Source of the DNA: Streptomyces sp. NRRL WC-3618
Lineage (GTDB): Bacteria > Actinomycetota > Actinomycetes > Streptomycetales > Streptomycetaceae
Assembly (NCBI RefSeq): GCF_001280005.1
Contig: NZ_LGDW01000404.1
Coordinates: 1-57,397, forward strand
Direction of reading: 5' to 3'
Length of the DNA: 57,397 bases
Of this stretch, positions 7,187 through 15,848 are shown piece by piece (positions within the stretch are counted from its first letter, which is position 1; the number at the start of each line of letters is the position of its first letter). Under the pieces are notes generated by a model. The model was not told the DNA's origin. It saw only the letters and a program-made list of their open reading frames with translations, and ran no database searches. A program made the translations under genes and the position numbers.

Positions 7187-10100
7187 TCCCCCTGACCCCC
7201 CGTTCCACGCCTCGCTCCCGGGCTTCCGCTCCTGTGCCGGGACATATCGGTGGTCATCTGCGGAGGCTACGTCTGGCCGGAGGGCTCTCCCAGTTGGAGC
7301 TCGCCAGCCGGATGGGCTTTCCCGGGCAGATCGTCACCGAGGTCGAGCGCGGAGAACAGGCGCCCACGGAACGCTACTTGGAAAAGTACGTAGTGGCGGC
7401 CGGCCTGTCCCCGCAGCAGACTTTCGCCCTGTGGGAGGAGTTCAGGCGGAGTCCGTCCACTGCCCCGGGTGCCGCCGTGCCGGGCACTGGCCGGGACCAT
7501 GGTGACTGCCCCTACCGCGGTCTGTACGCCTTCCGGGAGCAGGACGCCCCTCTCTACCACGGCCGCGCCGACGTGGTCCGGCGCCTCGCTCGTACGATCG
7601 GACACGCCTCGCTAGCCGGTGTGGTGGGTGCTTCGGGCAGCGGCAAGTCGTCCCTCGTCCACGCCGGCCTGATCCCCGCGCTGCGACGTCAGGAGCACTG
7701 GGCGGTCGCCGCATTCCGGCCTGGCTCCCATCCGTACACGGCACTGGCCGGTGCGTTGGTCGAGCTGGCGCACCCCGAGGCTGACGTGGAGCAGAACGCC
7801 GTGGCCGCCGCCAGCATGGCCGAGCGCATGCGAAGCGGTGGCATCGGCTCGTCCATCGAACAGATCGTGCGCCGTCTCGACCGGCCGCTCCTTGTCTTTG
7901 CCGACCAGTTCGAGGAGTTGTTCACGCACTGCCGTGACAGACAAGACATCGACCAGTTTCTCGACCACCTTGCCGACTTCGCCCAGGAACATCCCGGTGG
8001 TACATCCCGCGCGAAGGTCATCCTCACACTTCGAGGCGATTTCTACGGCCGGGCCATCGCGCACCGGCGGTTCTCCGACGTACTCCAGGACCACGTCGTC
8101 AACCTGCCACCGATGAACCGGGTCGAACTGCGCAGCGCCATCGTGGAGCCCGCGCGGGCACGACAGCTGGGCCTTGAGGACGGCCTGGTCGACCGCATCC
8201 TCGATGACGTGGGCAGCGAACCCGGCCACCTTCCGCTCCTCGAGTTCGCCCTCACCCTGCTCTGGGAACGGCAGACCTCGGGCAAGCTCACGCACACGGC
8301 GTATGAGGCGGTCGGCGAGGTCGTCGGCGCGATAGCCACCCGGGCCGAGGAGGTGTACTCGACTCTCTCACCACAACAGCAGGACACAGCAAGGCAGTTG
8401 CTGACCCGGCTCGTACGGGTCGCCCCCATCGGCGAGGAGGGCGAGGACGCACGGTGTCGCACCCCCGTCGCCGAACTCACGGGACTCGCCCGCGTCGACG
8501 AGGTCATCGCCGCACTCACGGACGCCCGCCTCCTGGTGACCGACTCCGACGAGCGGGCCAGGCCGACGGTCGAGGTCTCCCACGAGGCGGTGATACGCAG
8601 TTGGGGCAGGCTACGGACCTGGCTCGACGGCGACCGCCAATTCCTGTTGTGGCAGCAGCGCACCCGCCGCCGCTACGAGGACTGGCGGGCCGTCCCTGAC
8701 GACGCCTCGACCGTCCTGCACGGCCGACTGCTCACTGAGGCCGAAGGATGGCTCCAGTCGCAGGGCAGCGACGCCGTGGCCGACGATCTCCAGGAGTTCA
8801 TTCGGCACAGTGCGGACGTCCACCGGGCCGAGCTGCACCAGCAGGCCCTGGCACAGGTCGAGCGGCTTCTGACGGTGAAGACCGACGAACTCCTGGCGGT
8901 TGTGACCCAACTGGCACTTCACCGCACGGTCGTCGACCAGCGGGTCCGGCAGATCCTGCGCGGTGAGGTGGCGCTGCGGGCAGGCGCGGACGACGGCCTC
9001 GCGTATGAGGACATCTGGCGGCTGCGACTCTTCCTCGCCGGGGCGGATCCCGTCGAGGCCGCATGGATCGGCCGCAACCTGCGTGGTATCGCGCCCGGGG
9101 AGCTCGCGGTGGCCCGGCAGGTCCTGTCGCCGATCGACGCGGAACTACGAGGACAGTTGTGGGGGACGCTTCTCGACACCGATACCGTCGGACCCACCGC
9201 GCGCCTGCACGCCGCCGTACTCCTCGCGGAACCGGCGACCGCTCCTGGCAACGATCGCTGGAGCGGCGTCGCACAGCGGCTCGCCGCTGACCTCCTCGAA
9301 CAGGACCAGCTCCACCTGCCCGCGTGGCTGGCGGCGCTGGGCCCGGTCGTTGAGTACCTGCTCGAGCCACTGACCGCGTCCGCGGTGGACAAATCCGTAC
9401 GGGAGACAGTTCGTGAGACCGCCGTGTCGGTCCTTCAGGAAGTTGCCGCAGATCGCGGTGACCTGTTGGCGAGACTGGCGAGCGGCGGTCCCGAGCACAC
9501 GTACGCGGAGGTCGTCAGACGCCTGACGCAGAGCGCGATCCCAGGAGTCCACGAGGCGGCGCGCGTCGAACTCCGATCCACCCTGCGCCTCCCGTCGCCC
9601 CCAGCTCCCACTGAGACAGAGAGAGTCGAACTCGGCCGGCGCCGTGTCGCCGCAGCCTGCACACTGCTCCGGTTCTCCCACACGGACGGCATTCTGGAGC
9701 GGCTGGTGACGGCTCCGGACCCTGAGTTCGCCACCCAGTTCGCGCATCAGGCGTCACAACGTGCGATTCCGGCCGACATCCTCGCGGGACTGCTCGCCGA
9801 GGCCCCTGACGCCCAAGCCCGCTACTACCTGATGATGGCGCTCGGCCAGTACAGGCCCGAGGCGTTCTCCACCACAGCACAGTTCGACCGCACCGAACGT
9901 CTCGTACTCGACCTTCACCACGCCGACCCTTCCGCCGGCGTACACAGCGCCGCCCGCTGGCTCGACCGCCGATGGAACCACCGCATCGACGGTACGGAGG
10001 CCACCGCGCCGTACGACCCCACAGGCCGTCGCACCTGGTTCACGTGCGCCCCGCCGCGCGGCCCCCGCCTCACCTTCAGCGTGTTCCGCCCCGGGAACCT

Positions 10101-10878
10101 GCTCATCGGCTCCCCGCAGGACGAGTCGGAACGCAGCAGCTACGAGGGGCCGAGGCGCCCCACTGCTCTCACCCGGTCATTCGCCCTGTGCGACGCGCAG
10201 GTCACTCGAGGCGAGTTCGAGACTTTCATGGCACAGACCGGACGACAGGGCCTGCCGGACATCAGCGAGTGGAGCGACAAGCCGTCCGAACCGGTCGTCG
10301 CACCCACCTGGTACGAAGCGGCGGACTTCGGAGCCTGGCTCACGGCTCAGACGGTCCTCGGCTCCGCCCCGGCCGAGTTCGGCGCCGACATCGACGACCA
10401 CCCGGTGACCCAGGCCGGATGGGATGGCTTCCGGCTGCCCACGGAGGCCGAGTGGGAGTACGCCTGCCGCGCGGGCACCACCACCGCCTACAGCTTCGGC
10501 TCCGACCGCCAACTGATCGACGAATACGCGTGGACCGGCGCCAACTCCGGCCTGAAGACCCACGAGGCGGGCATCCTCCGGCCCAACCCGGCCGGACTCT
10601 TCGACATCCACGGCCAGTGCTGGGAGTGGTGTTCCGACTGGTACGCCCTCTACGACTCCGCCGCGGAGTCGGACCCTGGCGGCCCCGAAGCCGGCGACAG
10701 ACGAGTCCTGCGCGGAGGCTGCTGGAACCTCGGCGCGCGCTACGCCCGATCCGCGTGCCGCAACGCTCACATCCCCTCGAACCGCAACTACTACATCACC
10801 TTCCGACTGGCCCTGACCGTTCCCGAGCCCGACCCCGCATGGGCGGGCGGCCCCAATCCCCTTCCCTGGAGCGGCTGA
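7183..10878 (+). CDS. XRE-nSTAND1 NTPase with C-terminal FGE-sulfatase-like domain
   Basis: 1231 aa, TTG start overlapping the previous stop. An XRE helix-turn-helix covers residues about 22-75 (LRLAGGLSQLELASRMG). A STAND NTPase begins near residue 108 (CPYRGLYAFREQDAPLYHGR), with Walker A GASGSGKSS at about 149 and Walker B PLLVFADQFEELF at about 235. A long alpha-helical region follows (about 480-940). From about 950 there is a formylglycine-generating-enzyme/EgtB-like fold: FSVFRPGNLLIGSPQDESE, FRLPTEAEWEYACRAGTTTA, WEWCSDWYAL, and VLRGGCWNLGARYARSACRN. Many Streptomyces XRE-nSTAND proteins end in WD40 repeats; here the FGE-like lectin fold takes that place. STAND proteins are signal-triggered oligomerising switches, often in conflict or abortive-infection systems. 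Function here is inferred. Confidence 0.85.
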   Translation: MIPLTPRSTPRSRASAPVPGHIGGHLRRLRLAGGLSQLELASRMGFPGQIVTEVERGEQAPTERYLEKYVVAAGLSPQQTFALWEEFRRSPSTAPGAAVPGTGRDHGDCPYRGLYAFREQDAPLYHGRADVVRRLARTIGHASLAGVVGASGSGKSSLVHAGLIPALRRQEHWAVAAFRPGSHPYTALAGALVELAHPEADVEQNAVAAASMAERMRSGGIGSSIEQIVRRLDRPLLVFADQFEELFTHCRDRQDIDQFLDHLADFAQEHPGGTSRAKVILTLRGDFYGRAIAHRRFSDVLQDHVVNLPPMNRVELRSAIVEPARARQLGLEDGLVDRILDDVGSEPGHLPLLEFALTLLWERQTSGKLTHTAYEAVGEVVGAIATRAEEVYSTLSPQQQDTARQLLTRLVRVAPIGEEGEDARCRTPVAELTGLARVDEVIAALTDARLLVTDSDERARPTVEVSHEAVIRSWGRLRTWLDGDRQFLLWQQRTRRRYEDWRAVPDDASTVLHGRLLTEAEGWLQSQGSDAVADDLQEFIRHSADVHRAELHQQALAQVERLLTVKTDELLAVVTQLALHRTVVDQRVRQILRGEVALRAGADDGLAYEDIWRLRLFLAGADPVEAAWIGRNLRGIAPGELAVARQVLSPIDAELRGQLWGTLLDTDTVGPTARLHAAVLLAEPATAPGNDRWSGVAQRLAADLLEQDQLHLPAWLAALGPVVEYLLEPLTASAVDKSVRETVRETAVSVLQEVAADRGDLLARLASGGPEHTYAEVVRRLTQSAIPGVHEAARVELRSTLRLPSPPAPTETERVELGRRRVAAACTLLRFSHTDGILERLVTAPDPEFATQFAHQASQRAIPADILAGLLAEAPDAQARYYLMMALGQYRPEAFSTTAQFDRTERLVLDLHHADPSAGVHSAARWLDRRWNHRIDGTEATAPYDPTGRRTWFTCAPPRGPRLTFSVFRPGNLLIGSPQDESERSSYEGPRRPTALTRSFALCDAQVTRGEFETFMAQTGRQGLPDISEWSDKPSEPVVAPTWYEAADFGAWLTAQTVLGSAPAEFGADIDDHPVTQAGWDGFRLPTEAEWEYACRAGTTTAYSFGSDRQLIDEYAWTGANSGLKTHEAGILRPNPAGLFDIHGQCWEWCSDWYALYDSAAESDPGGPEAGDRRVLRGGCWNLGARYARSACRNAHIPSNRNYYITFRLALTVPEPDPAWAGGPNPLPWSG

Positions 10879-11642
10879 TGTCCAGTCACCGTGGCCCTCT
10901 CTCCCCGGTCGCCATCGGCGCTCTGCTCATGGCCACCGGTCTGGTAGGCATCGTCGTCGGCCATGTCTCAGCCAAGGGCTGGACATGGTCGGGCATGGTC
11001 AGCGATATCGGCACCTCGGTGGGTGCGGAACTCATCGCTGTCGCGGTCACCGTGCTGATGATCGACCGCCTGGCCGAACGGCGAGAATCCGCCCGGCTGC
11101 GCCAACAGCTCGTACGCGAAGCGAGCAGCACCGACCACGGACTCGCTCTCCGCGCCGTCCTCGAACTGGACGTTCGCGGCTGGCTGGCCGAAGGGGCGCT
11201 CGTGGAAGCCCGGCTGCGGGACGCGAACCTCCACGACATCGTGCTGGAGGGCCAGGACCTCCACGGAGCCGACCTGGTCGGCGCGAACCTCCGCAAGGCC
11301 AACCTCTCGCGCGCCAACCTGACGGACTGCGACTTCAACAACGCCGACCTGTCCGAGGCCGTGATAGAGATGGCCGACTTCACCGGGGCACGGCTCCAGG
11401 ACGCCCAGCTGAATCACGCGGACATGGCGCAGGCGGTACTCCGGTCCGCCGACCTGGCCGGAGCCAACCTGGCCCACAGCGACCTCACCGAGGCGGACCT
11501 GCGAGGAGCGGTGCTACGCGGCGCCGATCTGACCGGGTGTCTGCTGGACAACATCCGCATGGACTCATCCACCACCTGGGACGAGACGACGCGCTGGCCC
11601 GCCGGTTTCTCACCGCAGGCAGTCATCGGCGCGGCAATCTGA
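10878..11642 (+). CDS. membrane-anchored pentapeptide-repeat protein
   Basis: 254 aa, ATG overlapping the STAND stop by 1 bp (TGATG). Two N-terminal membrane helices (residues about 10-30, PVAIGALLMATGLVGIVVGH, and about 43-62, GTSVGAELIAVAVTVLMI) are followed by a basic linker (RLAERRESARLRQQL). A right-handed pentapeptide-repeat helix follows from about residue 107 to 225, with many A(D/N)LXX units: DLHGADLVGANLRKANLSRA, NNADLSEAVIEMADF, GADLTGCLL. Upstream frames reading into this gene are shadows of the STAND gene. As the last gene of the coupled operon it may be the membrane effector or scaffold of the STAND switch (inference). Confidence 0.85.
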   Translation: MSSHRGPLSPVAIGALLMATGLVGIVVGHVSAKGWTWSGMVSDIGTSVGAELIAVAVTVLMIDRLAERRESARLRQQLVREASSTDHGLALRAVLELDVRGWLAEGALVEARLRDANLHDIVLEGQDLHGADLVGANLRKANLSRANLTDCDFNNADLSEAVIEMADFTGARLQDAQLNHADMAQAVLRSADLAGANLAHSDLTEADLRGAVLRGADLTGCLLDNIRMDSSTTWDETTRWPAGFSPQAVIGAAI

Positions 11643-11710
11643 GCGGCCCCCGCCGCCAACCACCACCATGTGCCCGACCGACAACACCTCACGAACCCAC
11701 GGAGAACCCC

Positions 11711-12016
11711 ATGCAGTTCATGCTCCTCGCCTACGACGGCACGGACGAAGGCGCCCTGGACCGCCGCCTCGCCGCGCGTGAAGCGCACATCGCCCTGGGC
11801 GACAAACTGGTCGCCGAGGGCCACATGCTTTTCGGTACGGCCATCCTCGACGCGAACGAACGGATGATCGGGTCCATGATCGTCCTCGAGTACCCGTCGA
11901 GGGCCGAGCTCGACGCCTGGCTCAAGATTGAGCCGTACGTCGTCCAGGACGTGTGGAAGACGATCGAGGTGAAGACCGTACGCGTCGGCCCGTCCTTCGT
12001 CGGACTGCACAAGTAG
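11711..12016 (+). CDS. YciI-like (YCII domain) protein
   Basis: 101 aa beginning MQFMLLAYDGTDEGALDRRL, preceded by a GGAG at 11701-11704. The ferredoxin-like alpha+beta fold of YCII/DGPF-type proteins is visible: MLLAYDG first strand, AHIALGDKLVAEGHMLFGTA, then MIVLEYPSRAELDAWLKIEP and a C-terminal strand EVKTVRVGPSFVGL. YCII proteins act as small dehydratase- or dechlorinase-like enzymes or as domains fused to sigma factors, and most are unassigned. It lies 68 bp after the STAND/pentapeptide operon on the same strand, so it could be read through from it, but it has its own ribosome binding site. Confidence 0.8.
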   Translation: MQFMLLAYDGTDEGALDRRLAAREAHIALGDKLVAEGHMLFGTAILDANERMIGSMIVLEYPSRAELDAWLKIEPYVVQDVWKTIEVKTVRVGPSFVGLHK

Positions 12017-12049
12017 CGGGGCTCGCGGCGAGCAGAGGACGCCGGGCCG

Positions 12050-12892
12050 TCACTGCTTGTCGGCGATCACGAGGTACCGGCCGCGCGTTCCGGACAACCC
12101 GGGCGCGACGGCCGCGTCCGACCAACGGCCGTAGTCCGCGTCCGGATCGCCGTACGCGGACACGTGAATCTCCCAGCCGAGCGGCGCGAAGAGCTCCTTG
12201 GGCTGGTCACTGCCCGACTTCCACGGATGCCCCTGCTCGGCCATGCGTTGGCGCCAGGCGGCCATCCCGGGGCTGTCCAGGATGGTCTGGCCGACATAGT
12301 CCGCGAGGAGCTGACTCTTGGCTGCCGACAAGCCGGTGAGCTGACGCAACAGCACGTCGCGCTCGTCCGGTTCGAGGAAGTACAGCAGTCCCTCCACCAG
12401 CCAGCACGTGGGCTGCTGAGGATCGAATCCGGACGCGAGGAGAGGCCCTGTCCAGTCGCCCAACAGATCCACTCCGAGCGGGACCCGGACGGCCGTGGCC
12501 GGCGCCTGGAGGTCGCGTACGAGATCTTCCTTGAAGCTGAGCAGAGCGGGACGGTCGAGTTCGTACACCAGCACGCCGGGGGACCACTCAAGGCGAAAGG
12601 CCCGCGAGTCCATCCCGACGGCGACGAACACGAACTGCCGTACCCCGTCGCCATTGAGCCGCAGCAGTTGATCGTCCAGGAACCGCGTCCGCACCGCGAG
12701 CGCCGGGTCCTCCACACCGGCCTGCACCCGCCCCTCGAACTGCGACATGATCCGCGGCCCCTCGTCACCGGCGAAGACCTCCGCCAACGGGTCGGAGAAC
12801 AGGCGGTCGGCGCGGCGGTGCTCGCGGGCCCTCATTGATGCGGTCCACAGGGCGGTTTTGGCTAGGGGGTCCAGGGGCTGGGACACGTTCAT
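12050..12892 (-). CDS. class I SAM-dependent methyltransferase (LCMT/PPM-like, TIGR00027 type)
   Basis: 280 aa from MNVSQPLDPLAKTALWTASM; a longer reading from 12943 lacks a ribosome binding site. The family signature is present: a helical N-terminus with ARHRAxE-like MRAREHRRADRLFSDPLAEV, then AVRTRFLDDQLL, QFVFVAVGMDSRAFRLEW (SAM-binding strand/loop), LVYELDRPALLSFKEDL, and TCWLVEGLLYFLEPDERDVLL. These enzymes methylate carboxyl or hydroxyl groups, and many in actinobacteria serve mycolate or secondary metabolism. The substrate is unknown. It converges with the YciI-like gene (33-bp gap). The divergent start region toward 13062 is short. Confidence 0.82.
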   Translation of the reverse strand: MNVSQPLDPLAKTALWTASMRAREHRRADRLFSDPLAEVFAGDEGPRIMSQFEGRVQAGVEDPALAVRTRFLDDQLLRLNGDGVRQFVFVAVGMDSRAFRLEWSPGVLVYELDRPALLSFKEDLVRDLQAPATAVRVPLGVDLLGDWTGPLLASGFDPQQPTCWLVEGLLYFLEPDERDVLLRQLTGLSAAKSQLLADYVGQTILDSPGMAAWRQRMAEQGHPWKSGSDQPKELFAPLGWEIHVSAYGDPDADYGRWSDAAVAPGLSGTRGRYLVIADKQ

Positions 12893-13061
12893 GACTGCAC
12901 GCCCTTCTTCTGAACACTCTGGGGCAGGCATTGCGCGATTCATGTCGAACAGCCCATATTCTTCCCCGTGATCGCAGGCCAGACGCGTCAGGCGGTGAAG
13001 TCCTCATCTGCTCAGCGGGATCCCTAGGGAAGGTTCGCCGGGTTGGCAGTACTGTGCGCGC

Positions 13062-13472
13062 ATGACTGAGCTGCCCTGCGGTTCGGGTGCGCTGGTTGTG
13101 CGCACCGACTTTTCCAGTGACGCCGCGTGGGAGGACCTGAGGCTGGCTCTCTCCTCACCGAGCGAGGACGGCTTCCTGGCGTACGTCGAACTCGTCGCCG
13201 ACCGCCAGTTCACCGGAGTGACTGCGGAGGAGGCGCTCAGCCTGCTTCCGGTGGGGTACGGGCACCCGCTCCTCGTTCTGGCGGACGCGATGGCCCTGGC
13301 CTCGGAGGAGCATCCCCTGCTCGTCATGGATCTGCGGGAAGAGCGCGGGCGTTGCATCCGTGTCGTGGCGAGGGAGCTGTGGGGCATCGAGAACAACCTG
13401 TCGATCTCGAACATGGACTTCAAGGAGTTCGCCGTGGCCATCGACGCGGACGGGGTGTTCCGCGGCTTCTGA
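13062..13472 (+). CDS. DUF6924-like hypothetical protein
   Basis: 136 aa starting MTELPCGSGALVVRTDFSSD. The opening ALVVRTDFSSDAAWEDL, the central YVELVADRQFTG and LLVLADAMALASEEHPLLVM, and the tail LWGIENNLSISNMDFKEFAV fit the DUF6924 family of small actinobacterial proteins. These are often found near type VII or contact-dependent toxin genes and are suspected immunity proteins. The terminal NMDFKEFAVAIDADGVFRGF resembles a conserved surface loop. No enzymatic motif is seen. The gene is transcribed alone between divergent and convergent neighbours. Confidence 0.65.
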   Translation: MTELPCGSGALVVRTDFSSDAAWEDLRLALSSPSEDGFLAYVELVADRQFTGVTAEEALSLLPVGYGHPLLVLADAMALASEEHPLLVMDLREERGRCIRVVARELWGIENNLSISNMDFKEFAVAIDADGVFRGF

Positions 13473-13625
13473 CCTTCGGCCATCAGGGTGCCCTTGTACG
13501 TACGGGCCCTGGGCCAGAGGGAGTTGGAGGGAGGGGCGTGAACGGAGCGCAGTTCGTACCTGGAGCGCACCTCGCATCTGTCCTTGGCGCTGGTGGCCTG
13601 TTCCCCATGTCGTCGGCCGTCATGT

Positions 13626-14387
13626 TCAGGCCGTCAGCTCTGTCTGCGATGCCCCCGTGGAGACGAGGTTGTGGCGGATGTACCACTCGGTGGAGAGCAT
13701 TCGTTCCTGTTCGGACGCGGAGAGGCTGGCGATCAGCCCCGGGGCGGCTCCCCGCTCCACCTCGGTGCGGTGAGCCAGCACGGCGGCGATCTTCTGCTCC
13801 AGCCAGGGGCTGACGTCGACGGTCGCTGTGATCCACTCGTCCGGAACACTGCGCATCGCCTTGCCCGTAGGGGCCAGGTGTCCGCCCCATACCGGGATGG
13901 CCGAGTGCGGGTGCGTGGCCAGGTACAGGGCGCTCGGCTGCCAGGGCTCACCGGCGTCCGGGTAGAGCCGTTCAAGCCCGGCCGCCTGGACGGCGAGCAG
14001 GGTCACCCGGTGAGTGTGCACATGGTCCTCGTGGCCGGTCAGCCCGCCGTACGCGTCATGGGTGACCATGATCTCCGGGCGGAACTCCCGGATGTGCGCG
14101 ACCAGATGCCCCACCGCTTCGTCGAGCGGTGCATCGCGGAACCGCGCCCTGTCCGGCGCCGACTGCGGTACGCGGGCGTCGGCGTACCCGAGCATCCGGG
14201 GTGCTTCGGCGCCGAGGATCTGGAGCGCCTCGGCCAACTCTGCGGCGCGCTGGGTGTCCGCGGCCCAGGTCGGTGTGACAACTGCGGTGCGAGCGCCCGA
14301 GCTTGCGTGACGGGCGAGGACGCCGCCTGCTGACAGGGACTCGTCGTCCGGGTGGGCGAAGACTGCGAGCAGGCTTGGCGTGGGCAC
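13626..14387 (-). CDS. PIG-L/LmbE-family N-acetylglucosaminyl deacetylase
   Basis: 253 aa when started at the GTG at 14387, which has a GGAAGG nine bases upstream. The longer frame is Arg/Pro-rich and rejected. The zinc site is readable: AVFAHPDDES (HPDDE, residues about 10-15) and GHEDHVHTHRV (HxxH) later, with MVTHDAYGGLTGHEDH. LmbE/PIG-L enzymes deacetylate GlcNAc-containing substrates such as mycothiol precursors and conjugates, GlcNAc-PI or antibiotic pseudo-disaccharides. This copy is not next to mycothiol genes, so the substrate is open. Cytoplasmic, no signal peptide. Confidence 0.88.
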   Translation of the reverse strand: MPTPSLLAVFAHPDDESLSAGGVLARHASSGARTAVVTPTWAADTQRAAELAEALQILGAEAPRMLGYADARVPQSAPDRARFRDAPLDEAVGHLVAHIREFRPEIMVTHDAYGGLTGHEDHVHTHRVTLLAVQAAGLERLYPDAGEPWQPSALYLATHPHSAIPVWGGHLAPTGKAMRSVPDEWITATVDVSPWLEQKIAAVLAHRTEVERGAAPGLIASLSASEQERMLSTEWYIRHNLVSTGASQTELTA

Positions 14388-14562
14388 AGGTGGTCGCCTT
14401 CCAGGGGATGTACGGATCACAGGCTGGTGCGTGTTGCGTCGCGCTCCCTTGCCGACATCCGCTCGGCTTCGCCGACCTCGGCACCGGGCCGGAGAACCAC
14501 ACGCGGGAGACACGTATGAGCACGGTCGCTACGCAGCGCCGTTGACGTACGGCCTTCCTCGG

Positions 14563-14778
14563 TCAGCCCTCCCAATTCCCCTGGCGCAGCGCTCGTACGA
14601 AGGCCTCCCAGCTCTGCCCTCGAACGGCGATCACAGGCCCTCCGCCAGCCTTGGAGTCGCGGACAAGGGCACCGTCACGAGCCAGCGCACACTCGACGCA
14701 CTCGCCCCCCGCGCCGTTGCTGTACGACGACGTGAACCACGTCGCGAGGCCGTCGACCCTGGATCCTGCAATGCTCAT
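14563..14778 (-). CDS. DUF397 domain protein
   Basis: 71 aa: MSIAGSRVDGLATWFTSSYS then GAGGECVECALARDGALVRDSK and WEAFVRALRQG. This is the standard DUF397 layout (W.SSYS....G.CVE.A.....V.VRDSK...W..F). In Streptomyces these small proteins are almost always encoded directly after an XRE/DUF5753 regulator and are thought to antagonise or partner with it, as around whiJ. The start overlaps the stop of the regulator gene by 4 bp, so expression is coupled. Confidence 0.9.
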   Translation of the reverse strand: MSIAGSRVDGLATWFTSSYSNGAGGECVECALARDGALVRDSKAGGGPVIAVRGQSWEAFVRALRQGNWEG

Positions 14779-15623
14779 CTTGCGTACTCCTTCAGAACGG
14801 ACTTGATCAGCTGACCGGAACGCTGAGGACTCAAAGCCGCGGCCCTGAGCCCGTCGAAGGCCCGGGTGTACTCACGGACATGATGCTCGCCCTCAAGGTA
14901 GACGGCGTCGGTGATGCCGTCTCGGTACACGATGTCCGGATCCGCTTGATCAGGGAAGCCGAGCATCGTGAAAGAGCCGGTGGCAGGGTAGGTACCTGAG
15001 TCGAAGGCGAGGATCTGCAAGGTCACGCTCGGCAACTCGGTGACTTCCAGGACGCGTTCAAGCTGCTCCCGCATCAGCGCTCGATCGCCCATGACATTGC
15101 GCAGAGCGGCCTCGTTCACGATGAACCACGCGTCGGGGGCGCCGGGCTGCGTCAGCATGGCCTGGCGCTCCATGCGTACTCGCACCGCACGGTCGATGTC
15201 CTGGGCGGACATGTGCGCGCCGGTCTTGTGGAGTTCGGCGGTGTAGGGCGCGATCTGCATCAGGCCCGGCAACAACTCGCACTGGTACTGGCGGAGTGTG
15301 GAGGCGTCCTGCTCCAGGCCGATGTAGATGTTGAACCATTCTGGGATGCCGGCGCCGTGCACCTGCCACCAACCGCGTGTCTTGGCCTGTCGGGCCAGCG
15401 ACTTGAGGAATTCGCGCAGCTCGTCGCTGGTGCCGTAGAACCGGCACAGGGCATCGATGTCGGACGGCTGGACCCTGCCGCTGCCCGTCTCCATCCGGTT
15501 GACCTTGGAGCCGCTCCAATCCAGTGCTTCGCCGACGTTGGCGCAGGTGAGCGCGCTCTTCTCGCGGAGCTTCTTCAGCTCGATCGAGAGACGGCGACGG
15601 CGTGCCGTCGGTGAACCGGCCAC
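14775..15623 (-). CDS. XRE-family regulator with DUF5753 domain (WhiJ-like)
   Basis: 282 aa. An N-terminal helix-turn-helix lies at residues about 12-70 (LRREL-type LKKLREKSALTCANVGEALD, WSGSKVNRMETG, then DIDALCRFYG). The C-terminal DUF5753 region (about 95-275) includes EWFNIYIGLEQDASTLRQYQ, LLPGLMQIAPYTAEL, ERQAMLTQPGAP and VYLEGEHHVREYTRAFDGL. These regulators pair with DUF397 proteins and anti-sigma-like ATPases in development or secondary-metabolism control. It is divergently transcribed from the ATPase gene at 15849, completing the usual trio. A small inverted repeat in the shared 225-bp region (15755-15767) is a candidate operator. Confidence 0.9.
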   Translation of the reverse strand: MAGSPTARRRRLSIELKKLREKSALTCANVGEALDWSGSKVNRMETGSGRVQPSDIDALCRFYGTSDELREFLKSLARQAKTRGWWQVHGAGIPEWFNIYIGLEQDASTLRQYQCELLPGLMQIAPYTAELHKTGAHMSAQDIDRAVRVRMERQAMLTQPGAPDAWFIVNEAALRNVMGDRALMREQLERVLEVTELPSVTLQILAFDSGTYPATGSFTMLGFPDQADPDIVYRDGITDAVYLEGEHHVREYTRAFDGLRAAALSPQRSGQLIKSVLKEYAR

Positions 15624-15754
15624 TTCGACCCTCTTTCGGATAGCGGGCGTTCAGTCTTGCGCCAAGAGGGCCGCCTGCCAATCACTCGGAAGTGGGAATC
15701 CCGCCGTGCACATTGCATGAAGGGATGCGCTCGGTCCATCCTTCCAGAGGCGCA

Positions 15755-15767
15755 ACTCATTGTGAGT
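15755..15767. promoter_or_regulatory. inverted repeat in the divergent XRE/ATPase intergenic region
   Basis: ACTCA-TTG-TGAGT (15755-15767) is a perfect 5-bp dyad between the divergent regulator and ATPase genes. It may bind the XRE protein. It is short, so chance cannot be excluded. Confidence 0.3.
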
Positions 15768-15848
15768 GCGTGTAACGCTCCGCTGATCGAGCCGGGTCGG
15801 GGGAGACGGCATGCGACGAGAGGGGTCTTCGTGATCCGGGAAGCATGT

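Noticed and set aside
9972..10877. Upstream extension of the pentapeptide-repeat protein
   Set aside because: It is an alternative frame inside the STAND gene; the ATG at 10878 gives a membrane anchor directly.
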